A stretch of 64,000 nt of DNA from Boswellia sacra (GCA_013180625.2 SNVD02009848.1:186001-250000), one strand, 5' to 3'. Shown: positions 1-10,259, numbered from the stretch's first letter. A program made the numbers and translations. Notes: generated from the letters alone by a model not told the origin.

Positions 1-917
1 TGCTCACCTTGCATCCATTTTCTTTTCTTCTCGTCTTATTTTCTTCACATGGATACCTTCTCTCAAAATTGCACAAACATTTTCCCTACGCTTTCCTCAA
101 ATGATTTTGCTGAAATTTATAAACTCGTGCAGAAAGACTAAGGTTGTTGATGCTAAGGGTATTCCTGCTGATTAAGATGGTTAATTGAAGCCAAGGTTCG
201 ATTTTCCTATGAATTTTCAGATAATCTTGTGTCCCACATGCCAGGTTTGGGAAAAAAGCTCTTATGCCAAAAAGCGAAGAGCGAAAAGGTTACAAGTTTG
301 TCCCAGATGTGCAAGATGGACTTGTAACCAGCGTTGCCGCTCCTTGGAATATTTGTCTAACAATTGAGAGGATAAACTACAGTTCATCAAGAATGGACTG
401 AGTAAGGGAGGTCTTTGGATATATACCAAACGACTCTTGAGACGCATTCTTGTGGACTTGTGCAGTGTGAAATTTTTAACTTATGGACACAATTCCGAGA
501 TGAGCAGGAACGCTATAGTCTTAGGAATCTGACTCAAAACGACCCTATTTGCAAGTTTATAAGAAAACTGGATGGGAAGCATATCCCCAACTCATAGAAG
601 GTGTTTAAGCCGTTTCTGGACGTAAAACCAGAGGAAGATGTGAGCCACAGTCACAACTACCTGTACATATGCATGCGTGCCATCATTTTTTGAATTTTAA
701 TGCCTTATAGCTGTCATTTTTGAATTTGTATCTTTTGTTTGACTTATGGTGTCGTATTTCATCATCTTTTTTTGAATTTCTATGCATAATTGTCAAATTT
801 TTCAATAAGCAGCCAAGCTACCTATTTGGATATCATCATTAGCATACCTTTTTTGCACTCCATAAATACCACATCTCTTGTTCTCTTCTTCACACATAGT
901 TAGAGAGTTGCATAGAC
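1..917. other. Region upstream of LOG-like retrocopy, no gene recognised
   Basis: No protein family was recognised here. A short plus-strand frame at 185-367 is rich in Cys pairs (CPTC, CPRC) but has no recognisable fold and reaches a stop quickly. A TATA-like octamer (cataaata) lies at 861-868, about 50 bp before the ATG at 918, inside a CT-rich leader. This could be an old promoter and 5' leader for the LOG-like sequence, but the reading is weak. The 17-mer ctcttgagacgcattct occurs near 433 and again near 1832. Confidence 0.4.
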
Positions 918-1571
918 ATGGAGGGAACTTCAAAACGTCGAATCCAAAGTATATGTGTATTCTGTGGATCCCGACCGGGTAAAAGTGAGGAGTTTATAGA
1001 AGTAGCAAATTACCTTGGTAGACTACTGGCTGAAATAAAGATTCATGTGGTTTATAGGGGAGGTAGCCTCGGTTAATGGGTTGCGTATCAACAGCTGCAC
1101 ATGTAGGAGGTAGTCAAGTGTTAGTAGTTATTCCTAAAGCTTTGGCTGTAGAAAGCATTGTTGAAAAAACGGTTGGGAAGGAGTTTACAGGTCTCCTCTA
1201 TGCATGAACGCATGGCACATATGCTCATCATTCAGATGCCTTTTATTGCTTTACCAGGTGGATTGGCACTCTTGAAGGAAATTTTGTCAAAGTGCCTCTT
1301 GGGCCCAACTGAAATCTCCATCACAAGACCCATAGGTTTCGTTGATGTCAAAAATTCTTTGATCCTTTAATAAGTTTTGTTGATGCAGCTGTAGAACAAA
1401 ATTTTATCCCTCATTCAGTGAGACAGATCTTTGTTTCTGCCAATTCTGCTGGTGAGTTACTCGACAAATTACACAGAAGTTGAGTATGAACCTGACCTAG
1501 CTGGTACTCAAATTAATTGGGCAGGAGGGCAAAACAAAAAGTGCAAATTGGATCTGAATCTCTGTTTGTAA
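918..1571 (+). pseudogene. LOG-like cytokinin-activating enzyme, intronless pseudogene
   Basis: LOG enzymes (cytokinin riboside 5'-monophosphate phosphoribohydrolases) release active cytokinin bases from nucleotides in the cytosol. The ATG at 918 opens into a typical N-terminus with the nucleotide-binding segment ICVFCGSRPGK. Across frames there follow a degraded GGGSLGLMG motif (reads RGGSLG), SSMHERM, and the LOG signature ALPGG in place of the usual PGGYGT. The C-terminal part, FVDAAVEQNFI and SANSAGELLDKL, runs to a stop at 1569-1571. At least two frameshifts (a base lost near 1075, another change near 1185-1200) and an in-frame stop at 1368-1370 break it. The homology runs continuously with no introns, whereas typical LOG genes are split into several exons, so a retrocopy is likely. 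An intronless LOG paralogue is the alternative. Confidence 0.8.
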
Positions 1572-2921
1572 TTTTTTTCTTTTATTTTATTTTATTTTTA
1601 GCATGTTATTTTATGAGTCTTTCAGGTCATCTCTCTTGAATAACATAAGCTTCAGGTAATGTCGCCTATACTTTATCTCTCTACATTTAAACATTGAGGA
1701 CAATGTTTCATTTGGTTGGGGGGGAAGGATAGTAGACATAAGTGTGTCTTGAAATTTTATTTTTTTCTTGCAAAAAAAAAAAAAAGCGAGTTAGTAATTA
1801 GATTCAGAGTGCAGTGTAAGGAGTTCAAATCCTCTTGAGACGCATTCTGGGTCAGGAATGGCAGAGTATGGAGGGCCAGTTTGAACTCTTGAAACCCATT
1901 CTAACAATTTGTCATTTTATTTTGATCTTATGAACTCATTTTAGCTAACTTGATATTATTTAGACTTGATTTTTGAATTTTATAACAAGGAGGTCTTATT
2001 CATTTCACTTTGAATATACATTCAAATTCTATGAAACTCTCACACCTTATCATTTAAAAAAAATTGTGTGCTTATGTACTCGTTAAGCAAGTATTCATGA
2101 ACCTTTCTTCACACACACACACATACCTTGATGCGTGATTGTGGGTGGCAAAATGAATGTTGTAATATTTGAGTTCTTTTGTTTTGTTTAGGATAACAAC
2201 ACAAAGGAAGGGGAAAGTTAAAAAAAAAAAAAAAGCAAAAAAAAAAAGAAAGAAAAAAAAGAAAAAAAATAGCAATTGTGGATAAAGTTTGGTCTCGTAG
2301 CCTCCTTAATTCGAGTAATTAAGCCCGAGGGGTGCCTTAACACCTAATACCCTAAGACCAACTGGTTTGGGAGCTATTGGCCCAAAGCTCGCTACATGGA
2401 TTAAGGAGAAAGCTTAATGGGATTGAACATTGCACTATCCACAAGTTTCTAAGCAAAAATAAAGCATCAGCAACCCGAGTCGTTAAGCTCAAAGGGGTGT
2501 CTTAACACCTAATGCCCTAAGGCCAACTGGTCTGGGAGTCATTAGCCTAAGGCTCGCTACATGGGTTAAAGATGTATTCTTTCAAAAAAAAAAAAAAAAG
2601 GAGAAAAAAAGGAAAAAAATATATAAAATGAATGAATATCCCCTACCTAAGGTTGTTAGCCTTAACAAATACTAGAACCGATATGGCTTATTTCTAATAA
2701 GCCCCATAGTCATGTGTCAACTGAGTACAAAAGAGGTTTGTGGATATCTTGACTGAAGGGTACATGAGTCATTTAAAAAAACAAAATCAGTTGAGAGTTT
2801 GTTTATTTGGATAAAATCAAGGAAAGTGCAATAATGACCACCTTGGATGTAAAATTCTATAAATCACTTCTAAATAATAACGCTTTAATTGCTAGGGACT
2901 AGCAATAAGCTAGTTGGGGGG
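1572..2921 (+). mobile_element. 3' internal noncoding part of a Ty3/gypsy-like LTR retrotransposon
   Basis: The stretch has no coding potential but ends with a purine tract (ttgggggg, 2914-2921) just before an LTR start, the expected polypurine tract position. A second G-run preceded by the phrase cattgaggacaatgt (near 1692-1727) is of a kind often seen downstream of pol in plant gypsy elements. Poly-A/poly-purine runs occur at 1771-1784, 2221-2270 and 2585-2620. No 5' LTR or pol is visible in the window, so the element is either 5'-truncated or starts before base 1. Whether the LOG copy lies inside the element or next to it cannot be decided here. Confidence 0.55.
2312..2571 (+). repeat. Direct repeat of about 90 bp, two copies 164 bp apart
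   Basis: Copies at about 2312-2401 and 2476-2571 share the order gttaagc / ccttaacacctaat / ccctaag / ccaactggt / gctcgctacatgg with scattered substitutions. They lie in the noncoding 3' region of the gypsy-like element. No protein is encoded. Confidence 0.8.
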
Positions 2922-4318
2922 TGTGATGAACACTTAAATATGCATGTTTAATAAGAGTTTAGTTCATCATATTGCATTAATAGTGTCATTAAATTCCTCA
3001 ACTTAAGCATATTTGTAGCATTTGCATCTTTGGAATTAATTCCTCTTAATTTTGGTTTTGTTACAGGTTCGGTAAAATGGGCATAACTCTCTATTTATAG
3101 ATCAAATGGTGCAATTCTTAATGTTTTGGAAAGCTGATTCAATTTTCTACAAGATTGTATTTCACAAGAATCATCAAATTCGGGCTCTTAGTGGACCAAA
3201 ATTGGGCTTGAAGTGAACCCATCTACAGTCTCGGTCCAGTCTGACCAGGCCTCAGTATTTGGACCGTATCTCTCAAAATACGTATCCAAATTGTGCAAAT
3301 CAATATGTTTAGAAAGCTGAGAGAAATATCTACAACTTTCATGAAGACATGTGATTAAAATTCTCAACATTTCAATGTCAAAAGTGATGGTCAAAGTCGG
3401 TGCCTAATGATCCCAATTGTCAAAGATATTTACAACTAATATTTGACAATTATGCCCTTGTAATTTGACAAGTTTGCCCCTGGATGTATCTATAAATAGA
3501 GGTGCCTTGTGACCCATTAGGGCATCTTGGCCTTGGCTGGAACATTTTGGCTTTGGCTAGGATCTTGTTTTTTGTATTTGTGTTTTTATGTTATTAATGA
3601 ATTTTCTTTTTCTTGCATTTTATTTTCTTTCTCTTATAATGTCTTTCTAATTTCTCTCTTGCTAAGGTGAAAGGGTGAAACCCTTGATATGAGAGTAAGA
3701 GTAAGGATTCTCTAACCCTTTGATATGTGCTTAATTGTCATAATATTGTGTGTTTATTTTATATGATTTATATTTATTTTCTTAATCAATCTTGACACCA
3801 CTCGTAAAGTGGAGGTCTTGATCCATTGTCGACAATCCTTGGCACATCAAATGCTTGGATCCTTTCTAGATGATGTATGGTTCTTCCTTACCGACACAAA
3901 TCTAGTTAGGAACCTTGATTTGTTGTAGACATATGGTGATTGGCACATTGGATGCTTGAACCCATTTACAAGAAGTGGTATAAATATTGGTAATGAAACA
4001 AATATAATTCATATAACTAAAATGGGTTAATTATCCTTATTTGAAATATCAAGGGCGGATCCCCTAACCTTAGCTTTCATTATTATTGTGTTAATTTCTC
4101 TTGTATTCTAATTATTCTTATTTATTGTTTAAGAACTTGTTCTTTACTCATATTTGTTGATATTATCTTGCCATCTCTTCGAATCATCCATATCACGGTT
4201 ACTTAGCTTATAATTTGTAACGCTTAAATTCCCTTCCTTGTGGATCGACCCCGGTCTTACCGGGTTTATTACTTCGGCACTCCTATACTTGAGAGACAAT
4301 CCTTTTTCGGATGTGTCA
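2922..4318 (+). mobile_element. LTR (3') of Ty3/gypsy-like retrotransposon
   Basis: The LTR begins TGTGATGAAC directly after the G-rich polypurine tract and ends ...GATGTGTCA, giving TG...CA termini and about 1.4 kb. It contains a TATA box (tataaata, 3491-3498). Its 3' end has the phrase tgtggatcgaccccgg (4240-4255) followed by a run on gttta/tacttcggcac, which is characteristic of the R/U5 end of many plant gypsy LTRs. No second copy is visible, so a target duplication cannot be tested. The exact start (2922 or 2924) is uncertain by 2 bp. Confidence 0.65.
3491..3498 (+). promoter_or_regulatory. TATA box of the gypsy-like LTR
   Basis: tataaata followed by ga lies in the middle of the LTR, where the U3/R boundary is expected. 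Confidence 0.5.
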
Positions 4319-4452
4319 TTATGCAAATTCACATCTGAATTTTTCTTTCTTATATATAACATTTATAATCCTTACTACATCAAAAATCCCAAACAAATAC
4401 TCCAAATAATATCCTTTACTTATCCAATTAATACATTAATAACACAAAACTT

Positions 4453-4605
4453 CACTACTACAAAACGGACCTTTCACTACATCTATTTACCGCGGGCCTT
4501 CAAAAATGCGGTAAAAGTTAAAATTTTGTGAAAGACTATCACACCCGCGGTAGATGTTATGGGCTTTACTACGTTTGTGACAGTAAAAAGTTTTTATATT
4601 ATCTA
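4453..4605 (+). repeat. CACTA left terminal and subterminal repeats
   Basis: The terminal CACTA motif is followed by at least four degenerate copies of a gcgg / ggcc / ggtaaa motif in both orientations, matching those in the right subterminal block. Confidence 0.7.
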
Positions 4606-4619
4606 ATTATTATATTTTG

Positions 4620-4870
4620 TCTACCCTCTTTAACGCCCTTCTCCCACTTCTCTCTCTCTTATGCTTTCCTCTCAAATCCCTAATTTCTTCAATCTCTCAA
4701 AATCCCGCTCAAATCTCACCTCAAACCTCAGTTGTGACTTTCCTTCCCTCTGAAATTCCTTTTGGACTTTGACTGTGCAAAGTCAAATCTCAAATGCAAG
4801 TCTTATTCCCAAACACAAGTGACTGAGAGGCAAGATCAAGTTGAAGCATCCAGTTTGAAGGCCGTTTTAG
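4620..4870 (+). other. Leader-like segment with splice donor, upstream of captured BAHD exon
   Basis: A CT-rich stretch (4620-4700) resembling a plant 5' leader leads to a good splice donor, ttttag|gtaagc at about 4870. The matching acceptor, tttatag|gaatgg, lies at 4938/4939 at the edge of the BAHD homology. Together these could give a spliced chimeric transcript reading from CACTA sequence into the captured exon. The short intron is about 68 bp. This is inference from splice-site shape only. Confidence 0.35.
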
Positions 4871-5079
4871 GTAAGCAATTTATCTGTAATTAATAATTCT
4901 TAGACTGTTAGTTGAAGTTGTACACTGCATGTTTATAGGAATGGCTTCGCATTCCCTGTGGCCGTGTCGACCGCCAACTAGCTCTGCAAGAACCCATTAG
5001 GGTTTGCATTGGAGCTGGTGAGGCGGGCGAAGGCGGATGTGACGGAGGAGTACATGAGGTCGGTGGCAGACCTGATGGT

Positions 5080-5280
5080 TGTTACGGACCGCTTCTACTG
5101 TGCACAACAACAATTTTTTAACAAATGGGCCACCATATGTGGAGCAAGTATCCAGCCCAAAAGACTAGTCTATTAGGTGGAGGAACTTCTCCCATATATA
5201 AGCCTCATGACCTTCCCTTAACCAATCAATGTGGGACTCCCAATGAGGATTATCCAAATGGGGATCCCATGGGTACAACA
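5080..5280 (-). repeat. TRIM 3' LTR
   Basis: 201 bp, with TG...CA ends on the minus strand, adjoining the polypurine tract. Confidence 0.88.
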
Positions 5281-5426
5281 ACCCCCCTTCTCAGACAAGG
5301 CCCTGGTGGGTGTTCAGCATCATCCTTGTCTGAACCAACGATAATCCTTCACAAAGACAAGGCCCCGGTGGGTATCAACACCATCCTTGTCTGAACCAAA
5401 TGAGTCCACATTGCTGTCTTGGGTTG

Positions 5427-5438
5427 GCTCTGATACCA
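5427..5438 (-). other. TRIM primer binding site (tRNA-Met type)
   Basis: The plus-strand gctctgatacca is the complement of TGGTATCAGAGC, two bases from the right LTR. Confidence 0.85.
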
Positions 5439-5440
5439 CT

Positions 5441-5626
5441 TATTACGGACCGCTTCTGCTGCGCACAACAACAATTTTTCGACAAATGGGCCACTATATA
5501 TGGAGCAAGTATCCAGCCCAAAAGACTAGTCTATTAGGTGGAGGAACTCCTCCCATATATAAGCCTCAAGACCTTCCCTTAACCAATCAATGTAGAACTC
5601 CCAATTGGGATCCCATGGGTACAACA
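5441..5626 (-). repeat. TRIM 5' LTR
   Basis: 186 bp. It differs from the other LTR by a deletion of about 17 bp and scattered substitutions, so the insertion is not recent. Confidence 0.88.
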
Positions 5627-5913
5627 ATGGTGATAAAGGGTTAGCCCCACTTAACGGTGGTGAGGGCGTACCTGGTGTTGGAAGTGACTCAAGCTGGGTT
5701 TAGGGATGTGGATTTCGGGTGGGGTAAGCCAGCTTATGGTGGGCCCGCGAAGGGAGGAGTGGGGGCCATTCTTGGAGTGGCAAGCTTTTACATTCCGTTT
5801 AGAAACAAGAAAAAAGAGGATGGGATTGTGTTACCGACGGCTGCCATGGATAGGTTTGTGAAGGAGTTGGATAGCATGTTGAAGGAGCAATTTTATTACA
5901 TTTAAAATCGAGT

Positions 5914-7670
5914 ATGGTTGGAGAACATGCAGGATGCCAGCTTGCTATGTAGAGTCTTTCTGCGTGGTAGACAAAGTCCTAACCATGAAAAGCAATTGTT
6001 TGATGTTGATATTACCGGCAAACCTGACAATCACTTGACAGAATTGAGTGTTGACGTAGCTAAAACTGATATAACAGTAACATAAGGTTCCACAAGCAAA
6101 CCCTAGGTGTGTGAGCCTCAGCATTCTGAACTTTATTTCTGGCTGCTTTGTCATATTGATACTCATTATTTCTTTTTTATTAGTCGAAAATCTTATATGC
6201 AACTTTTGCACACACATTTTTGCTGTTATTTGTCGGTGATCTTTTGAGGAGTTGTCTTTTAATGCAAGCACCAAACCATCACATTTAACTATTTGTCTTC
6301 ACATGATTTTGATTATCTAAATACCTGTCTAATGTGCCTAACAATTGAACATATGGAATTCTTGATCAGGGCTTCTTGTTTAACTGATAGGTGAGTTCTG
6401 GATTTTAGTTGATAGGATCCATTGCTAATTTAAACTGTTCTCGATTGGAAACAGCTTATTCAGCTTATGATTTTCCATTAATCTTGTTGATGAGAAGATT
6501 TATCTAGTGGAGGATCTTATATGGCATGGCGATGATGAAAAATGTGAAAATAAGGCAACATTGTACAGATATTCAGTCTACAATTTACTTATTTGCTCTC
6601 TTTTATGGTTTTTCTAGTTTAATTATTTGTCTATATGCGTGCCGCTAAGGGGTGGGGTTTCCTTAATTGTATGTTAATGCCAGTTAGATTTTGCAGGTGA
6701 ATAATGACGATGTGGAGAGAAAACTATCTGAAATTGATTATATTTCTAGAGGTGACTACTTGGAATTGTATGATCTTGATCTCCCAACATCACCTTCTTC
6801 AAGTTCAAAAAATTCAAGTTGCATGACCATGTCATCATATGAATATTTTGATTCATTGGCTTTGTTGCAAGAACTAGAATAAGAGAATAACAAAGACAGA
6901 GTTCAGGAGAATATAGGATGCAAGTATCATTTCTCTACTTCAAAGAGGTCAAATGAGGTGGTCATGGATCTAGGTAATGCATTTTCTTCGTCCCCTTGCC
7001 TTTTAAAATTACTTGTCATTGTGTTAATTTGGGCTCCAAAGTTCCTGTTTTGCTTTCTCTTTTCACTTAATAGTACTTGTATATGTGATTTTCGCAATTA
7101 ATGAAACCTAAGGATTTGCTACTAAAACTTTATTTGCCAAAGCAGGCTTGTGTGAGCAGCTTCATTGAAATCAAGAGATTATGCTATTGAAATATGGACA
7201 TGTGTCTGAAAATTTAATTCATGAAATATTTTTTTCGCAGATTAGGAGCGGTTGCCTTAGTTGGAGTGGTTTTGAATTTTATCAGCAAAAAAAAAATTAT
7301 GTTTCAAGAGAGTGGAATTTCTTTTAAATCTTCTTGTTCAATTAGTAGATCATATTTGTGGAAATCTCTTTTGTCCCCTCAATAGGATCTCTTGTTAGAA
7401 TCGAGAGAAGCAAGTCTCCAAGGGAAGAAATCGTCACAGCTAATGTTCCGCTGTCTGGTTCAGCCATGGTGAATGGAAACCTAGATTCTAAGGTTCCAAT
7501 GCAAGCAATCAGAGGTCAGAAATGAGACCATAGGGATGAAGTCCATCAAATTATCAATATTTGGCCACATCATCGGATAACGACATAGCAGTTCCAAATG
7601 GGAAGAAGAAGGCTACTGGTAGCAGAATGAAAAGGCTTAGGAAGAAGTACTTCTGTTTCTTCCCATTTTA
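5914..7670 (+). pseudogene. NAC transcription factor fragment (NAC82/91-like), exons with introns
   Basis: NAC proteins are plant nuclear transcription factors. About 10 bp after the BAHD stop, the segment at 5917-5990 reads NMQDASLLCRVFLRG, matching NAC subdomain E (pattern QD-x-LCR-x-F). A second coding block at 6694-6975 contains DYLELYDLDLP, a Ser-rich stretch and SSYEYFDSLALLQELE, like the C-terminal regions of NAC82/91-type proteins; it starts after the acceptor ttttgcag and ends at ctag|gtaatg. A third block near 7384-7670 ends with basic-aromatic residues (RMKRLRKKYFCFF). Stops at 6880-6882 and others break it. Intron spacing appears retained, so capture was at DNA level. The NAC call is good for the first block and moderate for the rest. 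Confidence 0.62.
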
Positions 7671-8214
7671 GATGCTCGTTCCATTTTATACATATAGCAT
7701 TATGGTGTTTATGTTTATATCTTATTGATGATGACGATGATGAACATCTCAACACGTGAATAGTGGGTTTAGGTAAAAGAACTGAGGACTCATAAATTGA
7801 ATAGAAAGTTAGGAGTCTTTTGAGTACTTCTTATGTATTTGTAAGGATAGAAGTCTAGTAATTGGCAAAATCTCTTGTTGTAACGAATACTTTGATTTCT
7901 CTGTGTGAAATTTTTACTTATAATGTACATAAAGTTTTTGTGTGCCAATTTTATTGTTTTAAGTTATTTAGCATTCTTTTCATTTAAAATTGCTATAGAA
8001 TGTCAACATTGGTCCACCACTATGGGGCAAACCTATATTCAGAATTGAGTTGTATGTGTAAAATCACTCGCAAAACCATACTCTTATGTTGTATGGGAAT
8101 ATCTAATAAAACGTGTTGGATAGTAAGACATCTAATCTATGTAATAAAAAATAGATTAAAAAATGGTTACAGGCATAGATTTCATAAAAAATAGCAAAAA
8201 GGGTTTTGGGAGTT
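7671..8214. other. CACTA interior without recognisable gene
   Basis: AT-rich sequence, possibly the 3' untranslated part of the captured NAC gene. No coding signal found. Confidence 0.4.
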
Positions 8215-8630
8215 AAGCATTTTTTACTGCGGGCCTAACAACCGCAGTTAATGCCAAACTAAACATGGGACAACAACAAGCACTTTTTATGGTGGGTTAC
8301 ACACCTGTGGTAAACGTCGGACCACGAATTTTTACATCGATCATAGTGGCCGCGGTATAATCATTTGCGGCGGGCAAGAAAGTCATAGTAGACTTTTTAC
8401 GGCGGGCCACTAGCCTGCGGTAAATAATTTTACACCAGAACATGAAATTCTACGGTGGTCATTGTGATTGCGGTAAAACCATTTTTACAGCGGGCCAAAA
8501 CCACGATAAAAAGTAAAATTAGTTTTTACGGTGCCATTTTATTCAGCAGGCTTAAACCGCCGTATGCCCGCCGTAGAAGGCTTTTTACCGCGGTTTCAGC
8601 CCACCGTAAAAGACCCATTTTCTTGTAGCT
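8215..8630 (+). repeat. CACTA right subterminal repeat block
   Basis: Roughly eight degenerate copies of tttttac-g-cgggcc / gcggtaa in alternating orientation, ending in the terminal inverted repeat. Confidence 0.8.
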
Positions 8631-8633
8631 CTT

Positions 8634-9228
8634 CAAAATAACTAATTACACATACCATAGTCTAAAAGTGTTGATCTAACTTTACTTCGAATCAAAACCA
8701 TAACAATCTTTTTATTGAATCCATCAAGTCTATATATACTTTAATAACACTATATCAAACCATTCTACCCCTACCACTAAAGTCACTCTAGCAAAAGTTT
8801 GTGACGAAGGGTGAGTTGTCAACTTAGTAGACATAATCAACCCTAATTAAGATATTTTGATATTAAAATCTTTTATACAACAAAAAATTTGGATCAAAAT
8901 TTTTACATAACATTACCATTATTTAAAAGAATTTTCGATGAACTTGGAAGAACATTTTAGAATACTAATAAATTCATTTATTTAAGAATCAAGGGAAAAG
9001 ATAACAATATCATTTATATTGTATGAATACAAGTATAAATGCATACAATAGAATCAACAATGTGAACATTAATATTACTTTTGGTAACATATATCAAAAC
9101 TCATTTGAATCCTAAAGAATTCGTGACCAATAATTATGCTACAAAACAACCATGCATAAGCTTTATTCGTTATAAAATAAATGCAATAATTAAATGGTTG
9201 TGCTAATACAATATTCATTTAACAAAAG
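8634..9228. other. AT-rich spacer, no feature seen
   Basis: No ORF, RNA gene or repeat structure could be supported. Confidence 0.5.
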
Positions 9229-9353
9229 TGTAACTAATTGTAACTAATTATAACTTTGCTAACAAGGCTAACAGAACTAGCAACAAACATAGTTAACAAC
9301 ACCAGCTAACAAACTAACAATATTAACTTTGTATTGAACAATTATAGCTAACA
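9229..9353 (-). repeat. Truncated 3' LTR of Ale-like copia
   Basis: Matches the inner portion of the right LTR almost base for base from gtaactaattgtaactaatt to the terminal ctaaca. About 115 bp of the far LTR end is missing, so no target duplication can be recognised. Confidence 0.82.
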
Positions 9354-9360
9354 GGCCCCT

Positions 9361-10259
9361 TCAAGTGCAGCTGGGGAAAGTCTTAGAACTACCACAGTAA
9401 GCTTGATCCAAAGTTTGAACTGTAAGTTTATGCTTGAGAGCATCAAACCGAGAACCTGACAAAGGTTTAGTAAGAATACCAGCATTCTGCATTGCAATAG
9501 AGATATGCTTAACAACAAGCTGCTTGGCAAGTATCTTCTCTCTGATGAAATGAATATCAACTTCAATGTGTTTAGTCCTAGCATGGAACACGGGATTGGC
9601 AGCCAAGCACTCGGCACCTTTATTATCACACCATAACACAGGAACATCATCAAGTTGAAAACCAAGTTCTGCTAATAAACTTTGTAACCAGATGATTTTT
9701 GTAGCTGCTGAAGATAATGCTCTGTATTCAGATTCTGTAGAGGAATGGGCAACTACATTCTATTTCTTAGAACTCCAATAGATGAGATTATTGCCAAAAT
9801 AAATGCAACATCCTGAAACAGATCTTCGATCATCTAAAGAGTTGGCCCAGTCAGCATCACTATAGCCATTTAGAGTCAAAGAATCCATTGGTTGAAACAC
9901 AAGACCATGATCAATTGTCCCCTTGATATATCTCAAAACTCTTTTGCAAGCTTGCCAATGATCTTCTGTTGGAGATTGTAGAAATTGACTCAATTTATTC
10001 ACTGCAAAGAGATATCAGCTCTAGACAATGACAAATACTGTAATGCACCAATAACGCTCCTGTAAACACTTGGATTTTCAAATGCAGGACTATCATTTGC
10101 AGCAAGTTTTGCATTAGTAACCATAGGAGTAGTCACTGCTTTAGCATTAATCATATTACTTTTCTTAAGTAAGTCAGTAGCATACTTACTCTGAATAAGC
10201 AACAAAGAACCAGTTAATCTCTGAATTTCAAAGCCAAGAAAATAGCTCACTGAACCCAA
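9361..10259 (-). pseudogene. Copia RT C-terminus and RNase H, interrupted
   Basis: The minus strand from 10259 carries the RT connection (SVSYFLGFEIQR, YRSVIGALQYLSLSRADI). From 10002 it continues with the copia hallmark QACKRVLRYIKGT and SDADWANSLDDRRSVSG. RNase H follows (STESEYRALSSA, VLWCDNKGA, ARTKHIEVDIHFIRE, ILTKPL) to the stop at 9361. Stops or frameshifts near 10000 and 9760 split it into three frames. RNase H would degrade the RNA strand during reverse transcription. Confidence 0.9.

Larger units (their letters stand above)
5080..5626 (-). mobile_element. TRIM retrotransposon with two LTRs and perfect 5-bp target duplication
   Basis: Direct repeats at 5080-5280 and 5441-5626 are about 90% alike; the second lacks about 17 bp. 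On the minus strand the LTR starts TGTTGTACCCATGG. A tRNA-Met-type primer site (TGGTATCAGAGC) lies at 5438-5427 beside the right LTR, and a polypurine tract (gagaaggggggt) lies beside the left LTR at 5281-5292. The 5-bp sequence atggt flanks both sides (5075-5079 and 5627-5631). The interior is only 160 bp and has no coding capacity, which defines a terminal-repeat retrotransposon in miniature. It landed inside the BAHD fragment. Confidence 0.93.
4939..5905 (+). pseudogene. BAHD acyltransferase C-terminal fragment, split by a TRIM insertion
   Basis: BAHD enzymes transfer acyl groups from CoA thioesters to alcohols or amines in the cytosol. Reading 4940-5079 and then 5627/5632-5905 gives a continuous BAHD C-terminal half resembling benzyl alcohol O-benzoyltransferases: [26 protein letters not shown], then VVRAYLVLEVTQAGF, the family motif DFGWG followed by KPAYGGPAKGG, and a C-terminus near FVKELDSMLK with a stop at 5903-5905. 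The HxxxD catalytic half is absent. Two in-frame stops (about 4976 and 5641) break it, and a 547-bp TRIM element interrupts it. The 5' edge coincides with a splice-acceptor-like AG, suggesting capture of most of a last exon. Confidence 0.85.
4453..8630 (+). mobile_element. Non-autonomous CACTA (En/Spm-like) transposon with captured genes
   Basis: The left end reads CACTACTACAAAAC. The right end reads ...CCCATTTTCTTGTAGCT, the inverted complement of a CACTACAAGAAAA-type end with two changes in the last five bases. The 3-bp sequence ctt flanks both ends (4450-4452 and 8631-8633), the usual CACTA target duplication. Subterminal blocks at both ends are packed with short repeats of the type ttttac-gcgggcc / gcggtaaa (about 4480-4600 and 8215-8615), as expected for transposase binding. 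No transposase (TNPD/TNPA) is recognisable. The 4.2-kb interior is instead filled by BAHD and NAC gene fragments and a TRIM element. Confidence 0.85.

Noticed and set aside
185..367. Cys-rich ORF (CPTC...CPRC) as a zinc-finger gene
   Set aside because: Short, no family match, no upstream signals, and adjacent frames are equally open.
918..1571. LOG gene as a functional cytokinin enzyme
   Set aside because: At least two frameshifts, an in-frame stop and a damaged PGG-YGT signature.
2072..2275. Minus-strand ORF of Phe-rich protein
   Set aside because: Produced by poly-A runs in the retroelement 3' region; not protein-like.
5427..5438. tRNA-Met-like sequence as a tRNA gene
   Set aside because: Only 12 bp complementary to the tRNA 3' end; it is a retroelement primer site.
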